A stretch of 64,000 nucleotides of DNA. Origin: Bradyrhizobium jicamae (GTDB lineage Bacteria > Pseudomonadota > Alphaproteobacteria > Rhizobiales > Xanthobacteraceae). The notes under the pieces were generated by a model. The model worked only from the letters and a program-made list of their open reading frames with translations, made no database searches and was not told the DNA's origin. How positions within the stretch are numbered: the first letter of the stretch is position 1; each line of letters opens with the position of its first letter. Made by a program: the position numbers and the translations under genes. Of the stretch, positions 20,226 to 27,640 are shown piece after piece. The stretch lies in NCBI RefSeq assembly GCF_018130695.1, contig NZ_JAFCJX010000007.1:62001-126000 (forward strand), read 5' to 3'.

Positions 20226-20801
20226 TCAGCGCGAGGAGCCCCGCAGCAATCGCTTCGCGGCGTCGGCCGCCGCCGTCGCATAGCTGCGATCGCCGTGCAC
20301 CAGCATCAACGAGATCGCGCCTTCGGACAGCAGCCAGATCTCGCGTGCGCGGCGATGCGCCTCGCGGACGCCGGCCCGCTTCAAGAGATCGCCTAGATGG
20401 GTTTCGAGCAAGGCCTTGTGCCGCCGCGCGATGGCGCGGGCGGGATGGCCGGGCAGATCGGCCAGCTCGATCACCAGCCTGGTGAAGCCCGAGCCGGCCC
20501 AGCGCGGCCGGTCGGCCCAGGCCGCGAGGTCGCGGAACAGGCCGTCGATGATCGCCGCCGGCGCGCCGGACAGTCTGTCGCCGAATGTCTTGAATGCGGC
20601 CAGCGCCAGCTCGTTCTGCGCTTCGAGCACGAAGGCGAGCAGCTGATCCTTGCTCTGGAAATGGTTGTACAGCGTTCGCTTGGTGACCTTCGTCGCTGCT
20701 GCGATCTCGTCCATGCTGACGCGGCTATATCCGCGCTGGCGAAACAGCACATAGGCGGTGCTGAGGATGCGCGCGCGCGTCGGCTCTGCAGATCGTGCCA
20801 T
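20226..20801 (-). CDS. TetR-family transcriptional regulator
   Basis: A 191-residue repressor with an N-terminal HTH (RARILSTAYVLFRQRGYSRVSMDEIAAATKVTKRTLYNHF, about residues 10-48) and a variable effector domain of AcrR/TetR type. The ATG at 20801 gives the normal N-terminus; the open frame extends further upstream through the operator and is not coding-like. It is divergent from the mandelate-racemase-like gene, and the operator-like dyad in the shared region lies 16-30 bases before its start, so it likely controls itself and its neighbour. Confidence 0.85.
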   Translation of the reverse strand: MARSAEPTRARILSTAYVLFRQRGYSRVSMDEIAAATKVTKRTLYNHFQSKDQLLAFVLEAQNELALAAFKTFGDRLSGAPAAIIDGLFRDLAAWADRPRWAGSGFTRLVIELADLPGHPARAIARRHKALLETHLGDLLKRAGVREAHRRAREIWLLSEGAISLMLVHGDRSYATAAADAAKRLLRGSSR

Positions 20802-20816
20802 GCCGTCACCTTCATA

Positions 20817-20831
20817 ACTATACCGGGTAGT
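20817..20831. promoter_or_regulatory. candidate TetR operator
   Basis: ACTATACCGGGTAGT, with TACC-G-GGTA (20821-20829) as a perfect core and imperfect outer ACTA/AGT arms. It sits in the 124-base gap between the divergent TetR and mandelate-racemase-like genes, close to the regulator's start. This matches the shape of many TetR-family operators, but the match is by eye. Confidence 0.55.
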
Positions 20832-20925
20832 GAATTTACATCGGTTGCAAAACCGATTGGAATGGTCTTCGCGATTTTTCAAATCCGTTTCCAGTCAGCT
20901 TCCCTTGAGCTGTGAGGCAATCGCC

Positions 20926-22023
20926 ATGCCGGATTCATTGACGCTCAGAGAAATCAAGGCTCGTCCGGTGGTGCTCAAGATGAAGCGGCCCGTGGTCGCG
21001 CGCATTGCCACGATCCCGGAGTGGCCGATCATCCTCATCGATCTCGTGACGGAGGAGGGCATTGTCGGCCGAAGCTATCTCGAGCCGTACATCGTGAAGT
21101 CGATGCGCTACCTGGTGCCGGCGATTCATGACCTCAGTGAATTGCTCAGGGGACGCAGCGTGGCACCGGTCGAGGTGTTCGACGCCGCGCGCAAATCGCT
21201 GCATTTCGTCGGCTATGAGGGCCTGTCCATGATCGCCGCGTCGGGCCTCGACATGGCCGCGTGGGACGCGCTGGCAAAGGCCGCCAACAAGCCGCTCTGC
21301 GTCTTGTTGGGCGGCACGGTCGGCGCCGTCAGATCCTACAACAGCAACGGCCTCTGGTTGCAGGAACCGGCCGCCGTCGCAGCGCAAGCGCTGGAGTTGC
21401 GGGAGGAGGGCGGGTTCTCCGCCCTGAAACTGCGCCTCGGCCGCAGCGATCCGCGCCAGGATCTGGCGACCCTCGACGCTGTCAGGAAAACGGTCGGCGA
21501 TCGCATGCATCTGATGATCGACTACAACCAGGGACTCAATCTCGCCGAAGCCATCGAGCGCTGCCATATGATCGATGATTATGGCCTCGACTGGATCGAG
21601 GAGCCCGTCCTCTACGACAATCTCGACGGACACGCCCAACTGGCGGCGGAGCTAAAGACGCCGATCCAGATCGGCGAGAATTTCTACGGTCCAAGGGAGA
21701 TGCACAAGGCGATCGCGAAAAAGGCCTGCGATCTGGTGATGCCCGACTTCATGCGCATCGGCGGCGTTACGGGCTGGATGCGCGCGGCGGCGATCGCGGG
21801 CGCTGCGGGCATCCCGATGTCGACGCATCTCTATCCGGAGGTCGCCGCTCACGTCATGCGCGTCACGGAGACCGCGCATTGGCTGGAGTGGCAGGATTGG
21901 GCCGATCCGATTCTCCAGCGCCCCTACGACATCAAGGATGGCCTCTTGCACATTCCCGACACGCCCGGTGTCGGTCTGGAATGGAATGAAAAGGCTGTCG
22001 CAGCGAACCTCGCGAGTCTCTAG
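20926..22023 (+). CDS. mandelate-racemase-like enolase-superfamily enzyme (K-x-R variant)
   Basis: A 365-residue enolase-superfamily protein very close in sequence to Pseudomonas putida mandelate racemase (recalled sequence). The shared residues align with a constant offset of four: metal ligands D199, E225, E251; D274 and H301 of the His/Asp pair; E321; and the first Lys K168. The second Lys of the K-x-K motif, the (S)-face base K166 in the enzyme, is Arg here (R170, codon CGC at 21433-21435). The reaction may therefore be altered or one-sided. The start at 20926 follows a GAG-rich site. It is divergent from a TetR gene. A racemase-like enzyme would fit the region's aromatic catabolism. Confidence 0.85.
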   Translation: MPDSLTLREIKARPVVLKMKRPVVARIATIPEWPIILIDLVTEEGIVGRSYLEPYIVKSMRYLVPAIHDLSELLRGRSVAPVEVFDAARKSLHFVGYEGLSMIAASGLDMAAWDALAKAANKPLCVLLGGTVGAVRSYNSNGLWLQEPAAVAAQALELREEGGFSALKLRLGRSDPRQDLATLDAVRKTVGDRMHLMIDYNQGLNLAEAIERCHMIDDYGLDWIEEPVLYDNLDGHAQLAAELKTPIQIGENFYGPREMHKAIAKKACDLVMPDFMRIGGVTGWMRAAAIAGAAGIPMSTHLYPEVAAHVMRVTETAHWLEWQDWADPILQRPYDIKDGLLHIPDTPGVGLEWNEKAVAANLASL

Positions 22024-22049
22024 CCGTTCGAGGGAAGGCGGCGCGTCCC

Positions 22050-23486
22050 TCAAAACATCTCAAAATACTCGCGCTGCTCCCAGTCCGACACCTCGGCCTG
22101 GAAGCGCTCGATCTCCGCATTCTTGATGTGGACGTAATAGTCCACGAACTCCGCGCCCAGCGCCTGCCGGAAGAACGGATCGTCGTTCAGCGCGAACACC
22201 GCTTCGCGCAGCGACTTCGGCAATAGCGCGGCTTTGGCTTCATACGGCGTATCCGCCGATGGCGGCGGATCGAGCTTGCGGTCGACGCCGTCGAGGCCGG
22301 AGAGGATTTGGCTGGCCATGTAGAGATAGGGATTCGCCGCGGGCTCGCCGATCCGGTTCTCCAGCCGTGTTGCGGGATCATCGGCGCCGCCGAGCACGCG
22401 GATCATCACGCCTCGGTTGTCGCGGCCCCAGATCGCGCGGTCCGGCGCCAGCGAGTAGGAGCGGTAGCGCTTGTAGCCGTTGATGGTCGGCGTCGTGAAC
22501 ACCGTCGAGGCCCGGGCATGCTCGATCAGGCCGGCAAGATAGGCGCGGCCGAACGGGCTTAAGGGTTCGCCGCCTTCCTTGGCCATGAACGCGTTCTCGC
22601 CGTTCGTGCGCGACACCAGCGATTGATGCAGGTGCCAGCCGGACGCGAACACGTTCGGCAGTTTCGGGCGGCACATGAAGGTCGCGTGATAGCCGTGGCG
22701 GCGCGCGATCTGCTTCACCGCCGAACGAAACAGCACCATGGTGTCGGCCGGCGCGAGGCCAACTGTCGGCTGGAAGGTGAATTCGCACTGGCTCGGGCCG
22801 AACTCGACCTCGACAGAGCGGAGCGGCAGGCCGAGCGCGAGCACGTCGCGGCGGATGATCTCCAGCGCCGGCTCCATCTGATCGTAGCGCTGCTCGGTCA
22901 GGTACTGATAGCCGTGCGAGAGCAGGCTGACGTCCGGCGGCCGGCCGGGCTGGCCGGCATCATCAGGCGCCATGTGCGCGTTGTCGAGCTTGAACAGATG
23001 GAATTCGACCTCGAGACCGGCAACGAAATCGTAACCGCGGCTGCCGAGCTGATCGAGCACCTTGCGATAAAGATTGCGCGTCGCGAACGGCACGGGACGG
23101 CCGTCGTTGAAATGGAGATCGCACAGCAGCCACCCGGTGGTGGGCGCCCACGGCAGCACGCGGAACGTGGTGGGATCGGCGACCATCAGCACGTCGGCCG
23201 CGCCCTCCATCTCCTTCATGCCAAAGCCGCCGCCCGACGTGAACACCGGGAATACCGTCTTGTGCGAGGTGTCCTTGGCCAGCATCGTCGTGGTGATCGA
23301 GCAGCCGCTCTCCAGCGACCGCACCGCTTCCGAGGCGATCAGCGTCTTGCCGCGCAGGATGCCGTGCTGGTCCGGGAAGGAGAGGCGGATGACTTCGAGC
23401 TTCTGCTCCTCGACGATCTGCGCAAGGCGCTTCGCCGCTTCCCTCTGCTCATCCGACCACAGGCCGTGACGCTCAACGAAGCTCAA
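22050..23486 (-). CDS. glutamine-synthetase-family amine ligase (possible gamma-glutamyl-amide synthetase)
   Basis: A 478-residue protein with the full type-I glutamine synthetase fold: an N-terminal beta-grasp part (LEVIRLSFPDQHGILRGK), the metal-binding E-x-E of GLEVEFHLF, the GWHLHQSL histidine region, and NRGVMIRVLGGADDPATRLENRIGEPAANPYLY. It groups with GS-like enzymes of catabolic clusters such as puuA or aniline gamma-glutamylation by layout, not with glnA. It is next to a Rieske oxygenase on the same strand, suggesting glutamylation of an amine followed by oxidation (inferred). Its stop is 26 bases from the convergent mandelate-racemase-like stop. Confidence 0.82.
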   Translation of the reverse strand: MSFVERHGLWSDEQREAAKRLAQIVEEQKLEVIRLSFPDQHGILRGKTLIASEAVRSLESGCSITTTMLAKDTSHKTVFPVFTSGGGFGMKEMEGAADVLMVADPTTFRVLPWAPTTGWLLCDLHFNDGRPVPFATRNLYRKVLDQLGSRGYDFVAGLEVEFHLFKLDNAHMAPDDAGQPGRPPDVSLLSHGYQYLTEQRYDQMEPALEIIRRDVLALGLPLRSVEVEFGPSQCEFTFQPTVGLAPADTMVLFRSAVKQIARRHGYHATFMCRPKLPNVFASGWHLHQSLVSRTNGENAFMAKEGGEPLSPFGRAYLAGLIEHARASTVFTTPTINGYKRYRSYSLAPDRAIWGRDNRGVMIRVLGGADDPATRLENRIGEPAANPYLYMASQILSGLDGVDRKLDPPPSADTPYEAKAALLPKSLREAVFALNDDPFFRQALGAEFVDYYVHIKNAEIERFQAEVSDWEQREYFEMF

Positions 23487-23504
23487 AGTGTGGCTCCTCT
23501 TACT

Positions 23505-23650
23505 TCCCCCTCGCCCCGCTCTTGCGGGGAGAGGGTCGGGGTGAGGGGCTCTCTCCGCCGCCTCGATCTATCGATAGACCTGTACCCCCTCACCCGGATT
23601 GCATCTGGCGATGCAATCCGACCTCTCCCCGCAAGCGGGGCGAGGTGAAG
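23505..23650. repeat. intergenic palindromic repeat, family R1
   Basis: Hairpins CCTCGCCCCGCTCTTGCGGGG and CCTCTCCCCGCAAGCGGGGCGAGG at the two ends, with GATTGCATC/GATGCAATC in the middle. It separates the glutamine-synthetase-like and Rieske genes, which still read in the same direction. Confidence 0.85.
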
Positions 23651-23682
23651 AAAGGCGCTACGCGGCAGGATCGCTAGCATTA

Positions 23683-25041
23683 TCACTCCGCCGCCGACAG
23701 ATGCTGCACCTTGCCGGCGATCTCGCGCGGCACGGGGGCGGCCCAGGGCGCGCCGCGGCGGCGCTTGACGTCGACTTCCATCCAGTAGAGCTCCCAGCCT
23801 TGCGTCGGTCCGATGCCGTCCATCGTCGCCGGGCCCTGGATGCTGCGCGCGCTGGCCTCATCGAGGAACAGCATCGGCTTTTCGCCGCCGGCGACCTTTT
23901 CGATCTCCTGCCGCAGCAGGCGGCGATACTGCACGATCGCCTTGTCGCTCTGGCCGAGATGCTCGTTGGTGCGGTCCTGGATCGGACCCATCGATTCCAC
24001 CGCCCACTGGTCGTGCACGTTGATGTCCGTGCCCATGCCGGTATAGGTCTCGGTCGCCTGCTCGTGCGGATCGAAGCCGTAGTCGTTGTTTCTGTTCTTG
24101 CGCGAGGTGTAGTCGGGCAGCTCGTAGAGCTCGAGCCGCTGGTCGCGCATCTTCGCCTTGTCGACCGGATTGGTGTAGCTGGTGAAGATCGCATACCAGT
24201 AGCAGTTCTCGTCATCGACAGGCACATGCCACTGCGTGATCGTCATCTCCGTCGACATCGGAATCACGAAGCCGTGCGGGAATAGCTGGTTGGTCACCCG
24301 CACATGGGTGCTCGTCTCGTCGAGCTCGCGCAGCGCGATCAGGCGCAGGCCGTATTCGGTGTGCTCGACATTGATGATGGGACGATCATATTCGCGCAGA
24401 ATCTTCGTCATCGGCATGTCAGAGCCGGCGGAGGCGCCGCGGAACTGCTTGCCATAGGCGGCCGACGTATCCTCGTCCTCGAAGAAGCGATGCAGATAGG
24501 AGGCGTGCGCGGGATCGATGCCGACCTCGAGCGCCTGCAGCCAGTTGCAGTTCATGTGGCCCTTGAACGCAAAAGTGTGGCTGTCAGGTGCGACGAAGCA
24601 GTCGAGCTCCGGAAACGCCGGTGGCTCGCCTTCGCCGAGATAGGCCCAGAGTATGCCGCTCTTCTCGACCACCGGATAGGAGCGCTGCTTGATGCCCTTG
24701 CAGAGCTGCGAGCCGGCCGGCTCGGCCGGCGTCTCGATGCATTGGCCGGTGGCATCGAACAGCCAGCCATGGAAGGCGCAGCGCAAGCCGCCATTCTCCA
24801 GCCGGCCGAAGGCGAGGTCGGCGCCGCGATGCGCGCAGTGCCGGGCGATCAGGCCGTAGCGGCCGGTCTCGTCGCGAAACAGCACCAGGTTTTCGCCGAG
24901 CAGCTTGACCGGCCTCACCGGTCGCGCGCCCTGCAATTCGTCTACCAGCGCCGCCGGCTGCCAGTAACTCCGCATCAGTCTGCCACAGGGGTCCTTGGCC
25001 CCGGTGCGGGTGATCAGGTCGTTCGCTTCCTGGCTCATCAT
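23683..25041 (-). CDS. Rieske-type aromatic-ring-hydroxylating oxygenase, catalytic component
   Basis: A 452-residue non-heme iron oxygenase of the phthalate-dioxygenase/O-demethylase branch. The Rieske cluster ligands are C69-A-H71 and C88-AF-H91, with the hallmark CAHRGADLAFGRLENGGLRCAFHGW. The mononuclear iron site is LEVGIDPAHASYLH (D176, H179, H184). It needs an electron-transfer reductase, which is not in the window. It is divergent from the IclR regulator across a region holding a strong dyad, and followed by the glutamine-synthetase-like gene. The substrate is unknown. Confidence 0.88.
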   Translation of the reverse strand: MMSQEANDLITRTGAKDPCGRLMRSYWQPAALVDELQGARPVRPVKLLGENLVLFRDETGRYGLIARHCAHRGADLAFGRLENGGLRCAFHGWLFDATGQCIETPAEPAGSQLCKGIKQRSYPVVEKSGILWAYLGEGEPPAFPELDCFVAPDSHTFAFKGHMNCNWLQALEVGIDPAHASYLHRFFEDEDTSAAYGKQFRGASAGSDMPMTKILREYDRPIINVEHTEYGLRLIALRELDETSTHVRVTNQLFPHGFVIPMSTEMTITQWHVPVDDENCYWYAIFTSYTNPVDKAKMRDQRLELYELPDYTSRKNRNNDYGFDPHEQATETYTGMGTDINVHDQWAVESMGPIQDRTNEHLGQSDKAIVQYRRLLRQEIEKVAGGEKPMLFLDEASARSIQGPATMDGIGPTQGWELYWMEVDVKRRRGAPWAAPVPREIAGKVQHLSAAE

Positions 25042-25063
25042 GGCGGAGTCTCCTTCGGACGTG

Positions 25064-25088
25064 TTCGCCTATTGAACGAATGGGCGAA
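25064..25088. promoter_or_regulatory. candidate IclR operator between Rieske gene and regulator
   Basis: A 25-base inverted repeat with arms TTCGCCTATT (25064-25073) and AATGGGCGAA (25079-25088), nine of ten pairs matching, and a GAACG spacer. It is 23 bases upstream of the Rieske oxygenase start and fits control by the adjacent divergent IclR-family protein. Confidence 0.65.
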
Positions 25089-25209
25089 TTATGCCATGTC
25101 TATCTGAACCGGCAAGCGCAATTTTGAACCGTTCGAATCTCCACAAAGCGTTTTCGAGCGAAGTGGGCACCGGTTCGCGTGAAGAAAACGCGTCAAGAAA
25201 AGGCCCAAA

Positions 25210-25995
25210 ATGCCAAAGCTGAAGCGTGAGAATGGTGAAGAGCGCGCGACGGATTTCGTCGAAAGCCTCGACCGCGGCCTGCGTCTCCTCCAGGTGTTCG
25301 GCACCATCACGGGACCTGCGACGCTGAGCGATCTCGCCCGCGCCGCCGAGCTGCCGCGCGCCACCGCGAGGCGCATCCTGTTCACGCTGGCGCATGGCGG
25401 CTTCGTCTCCACCGACGGAAAACTATTCACGCTGACACCCCATGTGCTGACACTCGCCGGCGCCTATCTCAGCTCCAACCAGATCGTGACCGTGCTGCAG
25501 CCGGTGCTCGACCGCATCGCAACCGCAGCCCAGGAGATCTCTTCGCTGGCGCTGCTCGACGGCGACGATGTCGTGTTCGTCGCGCGCGGTAGCCCGACGC
25601 GGATGTTCTCCGGCGGTCTCGACATCGGCTATCGCCTGCCGTCGTTCTGCACCTCGGTCGGCCGCGCCATGCTCGGCCGGCTCAATGATGCGGAGCTTGC
25701 GACAAGACTGAAGGCGATGAAGCGCGAGCCGCTGACGCCACAAACCGTCACCGATCCCAGGAAATTGCTCGCTGCCATCGTCGCCGATCGCGCCAAGGGC
25801 TATTCCCTCGTCGACCGCGAGGCCGAGCCGCATTTCCGCTCGATCTCGGTCCCGGTGCGCCGCTACGATGGCAGCATCGTCGCCGCCATCAACATGGGCG
25901 CGCATGTCGATCGCGTGCCGACGAGCGAGCTGATCGAGCGCTTCCTGCCGCTGCTGCGGGAGGGCGCCGAGGATGTGAGGAGCCGGCTGCTGTAA
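25210..25995 (+). CDS. IclR-family transcriptional regulator
   Basis: A 261-residue protein with an N-terminal winged helix (TLSDLARAAELPRATARRILFTLAHGGFV, about residues 35-65) and the C-terminal IclR effector domain (GYRLPSFCTSVGRAMLGRL, GYSLVDREAEPHFRSISVPVRR, VAAINMGAH). It is most like PcaR/PobR-type regulators of aromatic catabolism. It is divergent from the Rieske oxygenase gene, and the guanidine operon follows it, so its targets are probably the Rieske and glutamine-synthetase-like genes. Confidence 0.88.
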   Translation: MPKLKRENGEERATDFVESLDRGLRLLQVFGTITGPATLSDLARAAELPRATARRILFTLAHGGFVSTDGKLFTLTPHVLTLAGAYLSSNQIVTVLQPVLDRIATAAQEISSLALLDGDDVVFVARGSPTRMFSGGLDIGYRLPSFCTSVGRAMLGRLNDAELATRLKAMKREPLTPQTVTDPRKLLAAIVADRAKGYSLVDREAEPHFRSISVPVRRYDGSIVAAINMGAHVDRVPTSELIERFLPLLREGAEDVRSRLL

Positions 25996-26084
25996 CGAGC
26001 TTGTCGCGCCCAAGAACAATTCGCGCTGCCATCTTCTTGTGCAGATGCCAAAACACGCTTCTCTGAATCAAAAGAGCTTTTCCT

Positions 26085-26100
26085 TGGCACGTTGATTGCT
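26085..26100 (+). promoter_or_regulatory. sigma-54 (-24/-12) promoter of the guanidine operon
   Basis: TGGCACGTTGATTGCT matches the sigma-54 consensus (TGGCACG-N4-TTGCW) at essentially every conserved base, with GG at 26086-26087 and GC at 26098-26099 separated by the required 10 bases. Transcription would begin near 26110, just before the riboswitch. Control by NtrC or another enhancer-binding protein is implied, but no convincing NtrC site is visible upstream. Confidence 0.82.
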
Positions 26101-26115
26101 TACAAGGGAGTTCAG

Positions 26116-26226
26116 AGTTGGCGGCTAGGGTTCCGATTCCCTGATGTGGGGAATGACTGGTCCGAGAGCTGCCACCAGGGGGTCCAACCCCTTGGGGCAC
26201 GGCGGGACAAAAGCCCGGGAGACCTC
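26116..26226 (+). promoter_or_regulatory. guanidine-I (ykkC) riboswitch
   Basis: It contains the conserved ykkC blocks in order: CTAGGGTTCCG (26125-26135), the ATTCCC/GGGGAAT variable hairpin, CTGGTCCGAGAG (26157-26168), a second variable stem, and GGGACAAAAGCCCGGGAGA (26204-26222). The conserved strings fit the ykkC class, and the genes downstream (urea-carboxylase-type transporter, ureohydrolase) identify it as guanidine-sensing rather than the ppGpp or PRPP subtype. It lies in the 5' leader of the guanidine operon behind the sigma-54 promoter. Confidence 0.93.
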
Positions 26227-26261
26227 AGTGGCCGCGGTTGGCAGGCACGAGGTTTCATTTG

Positions 26262-26297
26262 CCAGTCCGCAGTCATCAAACCCTTTTTGAGGACTGG
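26262..26297 (+). promoter_or_regulatory. likely expression platform hiding the ribosome site
   Basis: CCAGTCC (26262-26268) can pair with GGACTGG (26291-26297), enclosing the GAGG ribosome site at 26289-26292, two bases from the ATG at 26300. An alternative TGGCA (about 26239)/TGCCA (26260-26264) helix overlaps the left arm, and an ACCTC (26222-26226) anti-ribosome-site sequence ends the aptamer. This suggests translational control; it is a hand-drawn fold. Confidence 0.5.
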
Positions 26298-26299
26298 AC

Positions 26300-27373
26300 A
26301 TGGCAACTTTGAAAAATCTGCTCACTGCTGTCTGCACGGCCTGCCTTCTGGCCGCGGTTTCGCCGACGTCTCCCGCGCTCGCGGCGAAGAAGAAGGAATT
26401 CAACATCGCCTGGACGATCTATGTCGGCTGGATGCCGTGGCCCTATGCGGCCGAGGCCGGCATCGTGAAGAAATGGGCCGACAAATACGGCATCACCATC
26501 AACGTCACCCAGATCAACGACTACGTCGAATCGATTAACCAGTACACCGCCGGCAAGTTCGACGGCGTCACCGTCACCAACATGGATGCGCTGACCATTC
26601 CTGCCGCCGGCGGCGTCGACACCACCGCCGTGATCATGGGCGACTATTCCAACGGCAATGACGGCGTCGTGCTCAAGAAGGGCAAGACGCTGGCCGACAT
26701 CAAGGGCCAGAAGATCAATCTCGTCGAGCTCAGCGTCTCCCACTATCTGCTGGCGCGCGGGCTTTCGACCGTGAAGCTCGACGAGAAGGACATCAAGACC
26801 GTCAACACCTCGGATGCCGACATCGTTGCCGCGGCGAAATCGCCGGATACCACGGCGATCGTGACCTGGAATCCGCAACTGCTGGAGGTGAAGGCCGAGC
26901 CGGGCGCCTCGCTGGTGTTCGATTCCAGCAAGATCCCCGGCGAAATCCAGGACCTGCTGGTGCTCAACAGCGAGACGCTGAAGGACAATCCAGAGATTGC
27001 CAAGGCCCTGACCGGCATCTGGTACGAAACCATCGCGCTGATGAAGGATTCTGGCGAGAAGGGCAAGGCCGCGCGCGAGGCGATGGCAAAACTCTCCGGG
27101 ACCGATCTCGCCGGCTTCGAGACCCAGCTCAAGACCACGCACATGTATTACGCGCCAAAGGACGGCGCCGACTTCATGACCGGCGCGGAGCTGCCCAGGA
27201 TCATGGACCTCGTGCGCAGCTTCTGTTTCGAGCACAATCTGCTCGGCGAGAACGTCAAGTCGAAAGACGCGGTCGGCATCCAGACGCCGACCTCGACGCT
27301 CGGCTCGGCCACGAACGTGAAGCTGCGGTTCGATCCGAGCTTCATGAAGCTTGCGGCGGACGGGAAGCTGTAA
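26300..27373 (+). CDS. putative guanidine-related ABC transporter binding protein (TIGR03427-like)
   Basis: A 357-residue periplasmic binding protein of the taurine/nitrate (NMT1-like) fold, with a signal peptide (residues 1-28, ending SPALA) and the mature start FNIAWTIYVGWMPWPYAAEAG. This pattern is that of the binding proteins found beside urea carboxylase, now known as guanidine carboxylase (TIGR03427). It is the first gene after the guanidine riboswitch, so guanidine or a derivative is the likely ligand. A repeat (R1) lies between it and the permease gene. Confidence 0.86.
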   Translation: MATLKNLLTAVCTACLLAAVSPTSPALAAKKKEFNIAWTIYVGWMPWPYAAEAGIVKKWADKYGITINVTQINDYVESINQYTAGKFDGVTVTNMDALTIPAAGGVDTTAVIMGDYSNGNDGVVLKKGKTLADIKGQKINLVELSVSHYLLARGLSTVKLDEKDIKTVNTSDADIVAAAKSPDTTAIVTWNPQLLEVKAEPGASLVFDSSKIPGEIQDLLVLNSETLKDNPEIAKALTGIWYETIALMKDSGEKGKAAREAMAKLSGTDLAGFETQLKTTHMYYAPKDGADFMTGAELPRIMDLVRSFCFEHNLLGENVKSKDAVGIQTPTSTLGSATNVKLRFDPSFMKLAADGKL

Positions 27374-27439
27374 CTGCCGCGCGGTCCGGCCACGGAGAGC
27401 GCGGCAATCGCATATGAATGACGCGAGTCGATCCGCTAG

Positions 27440-27572
27440 CTCGCTTCGCCTCTCCCGCTTGCGGGGGAGGCCGACGCGCATCGCAGATGCGTGGCGGGTG
27501 GGGGTGTCTCCACGGCGGGGTTCTCTATGCGGAGACACCCCCACCCCACCCTCCCCCGCAAGCGGGAGAGGG
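27440..27572. repeat. intergenic palindromic repeat, family R1, inside the guanidine operon
   Basis: Left CTCGCTTCGCCTCTCCCGCTTGCGGGGGAGG and right CCCTCCCCCGCAAGCGGGAGAGG hairpins flank GCGCATCGCAGATGCGTGGC and a long GGGTGTCTCC/GGAGACACCC pair. It sits in the 267-base gap between the first two operon genes, so it could lower expression of the permease and ATPase relative to the binding protein. Confidence 0.85.
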
Positions 27573-27640
27573 AGCCCAGCGCCACTGCCCACATCACTTC
27601 GGTTCCCAGACGCGATTGCCATGCCACCGAGAGGTCGTCC

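Noticed and set aside
26031..26060. NtrC binding site upstream of the sigma-54 promoter (TTGTGCA near 26037).
   Set aside because: Only a partial half-site without a partner at the right spacing, so the activator cannot be named.
26116..26226. Assigning the riboswitch to the ppGpp or PRPP (ykkC-2) subtype.
   Set aside because: The downstream genes are guanidine-type (urea-carboxylase-region transporter, ureohydrolase) rather than amino-acid or purine genes.
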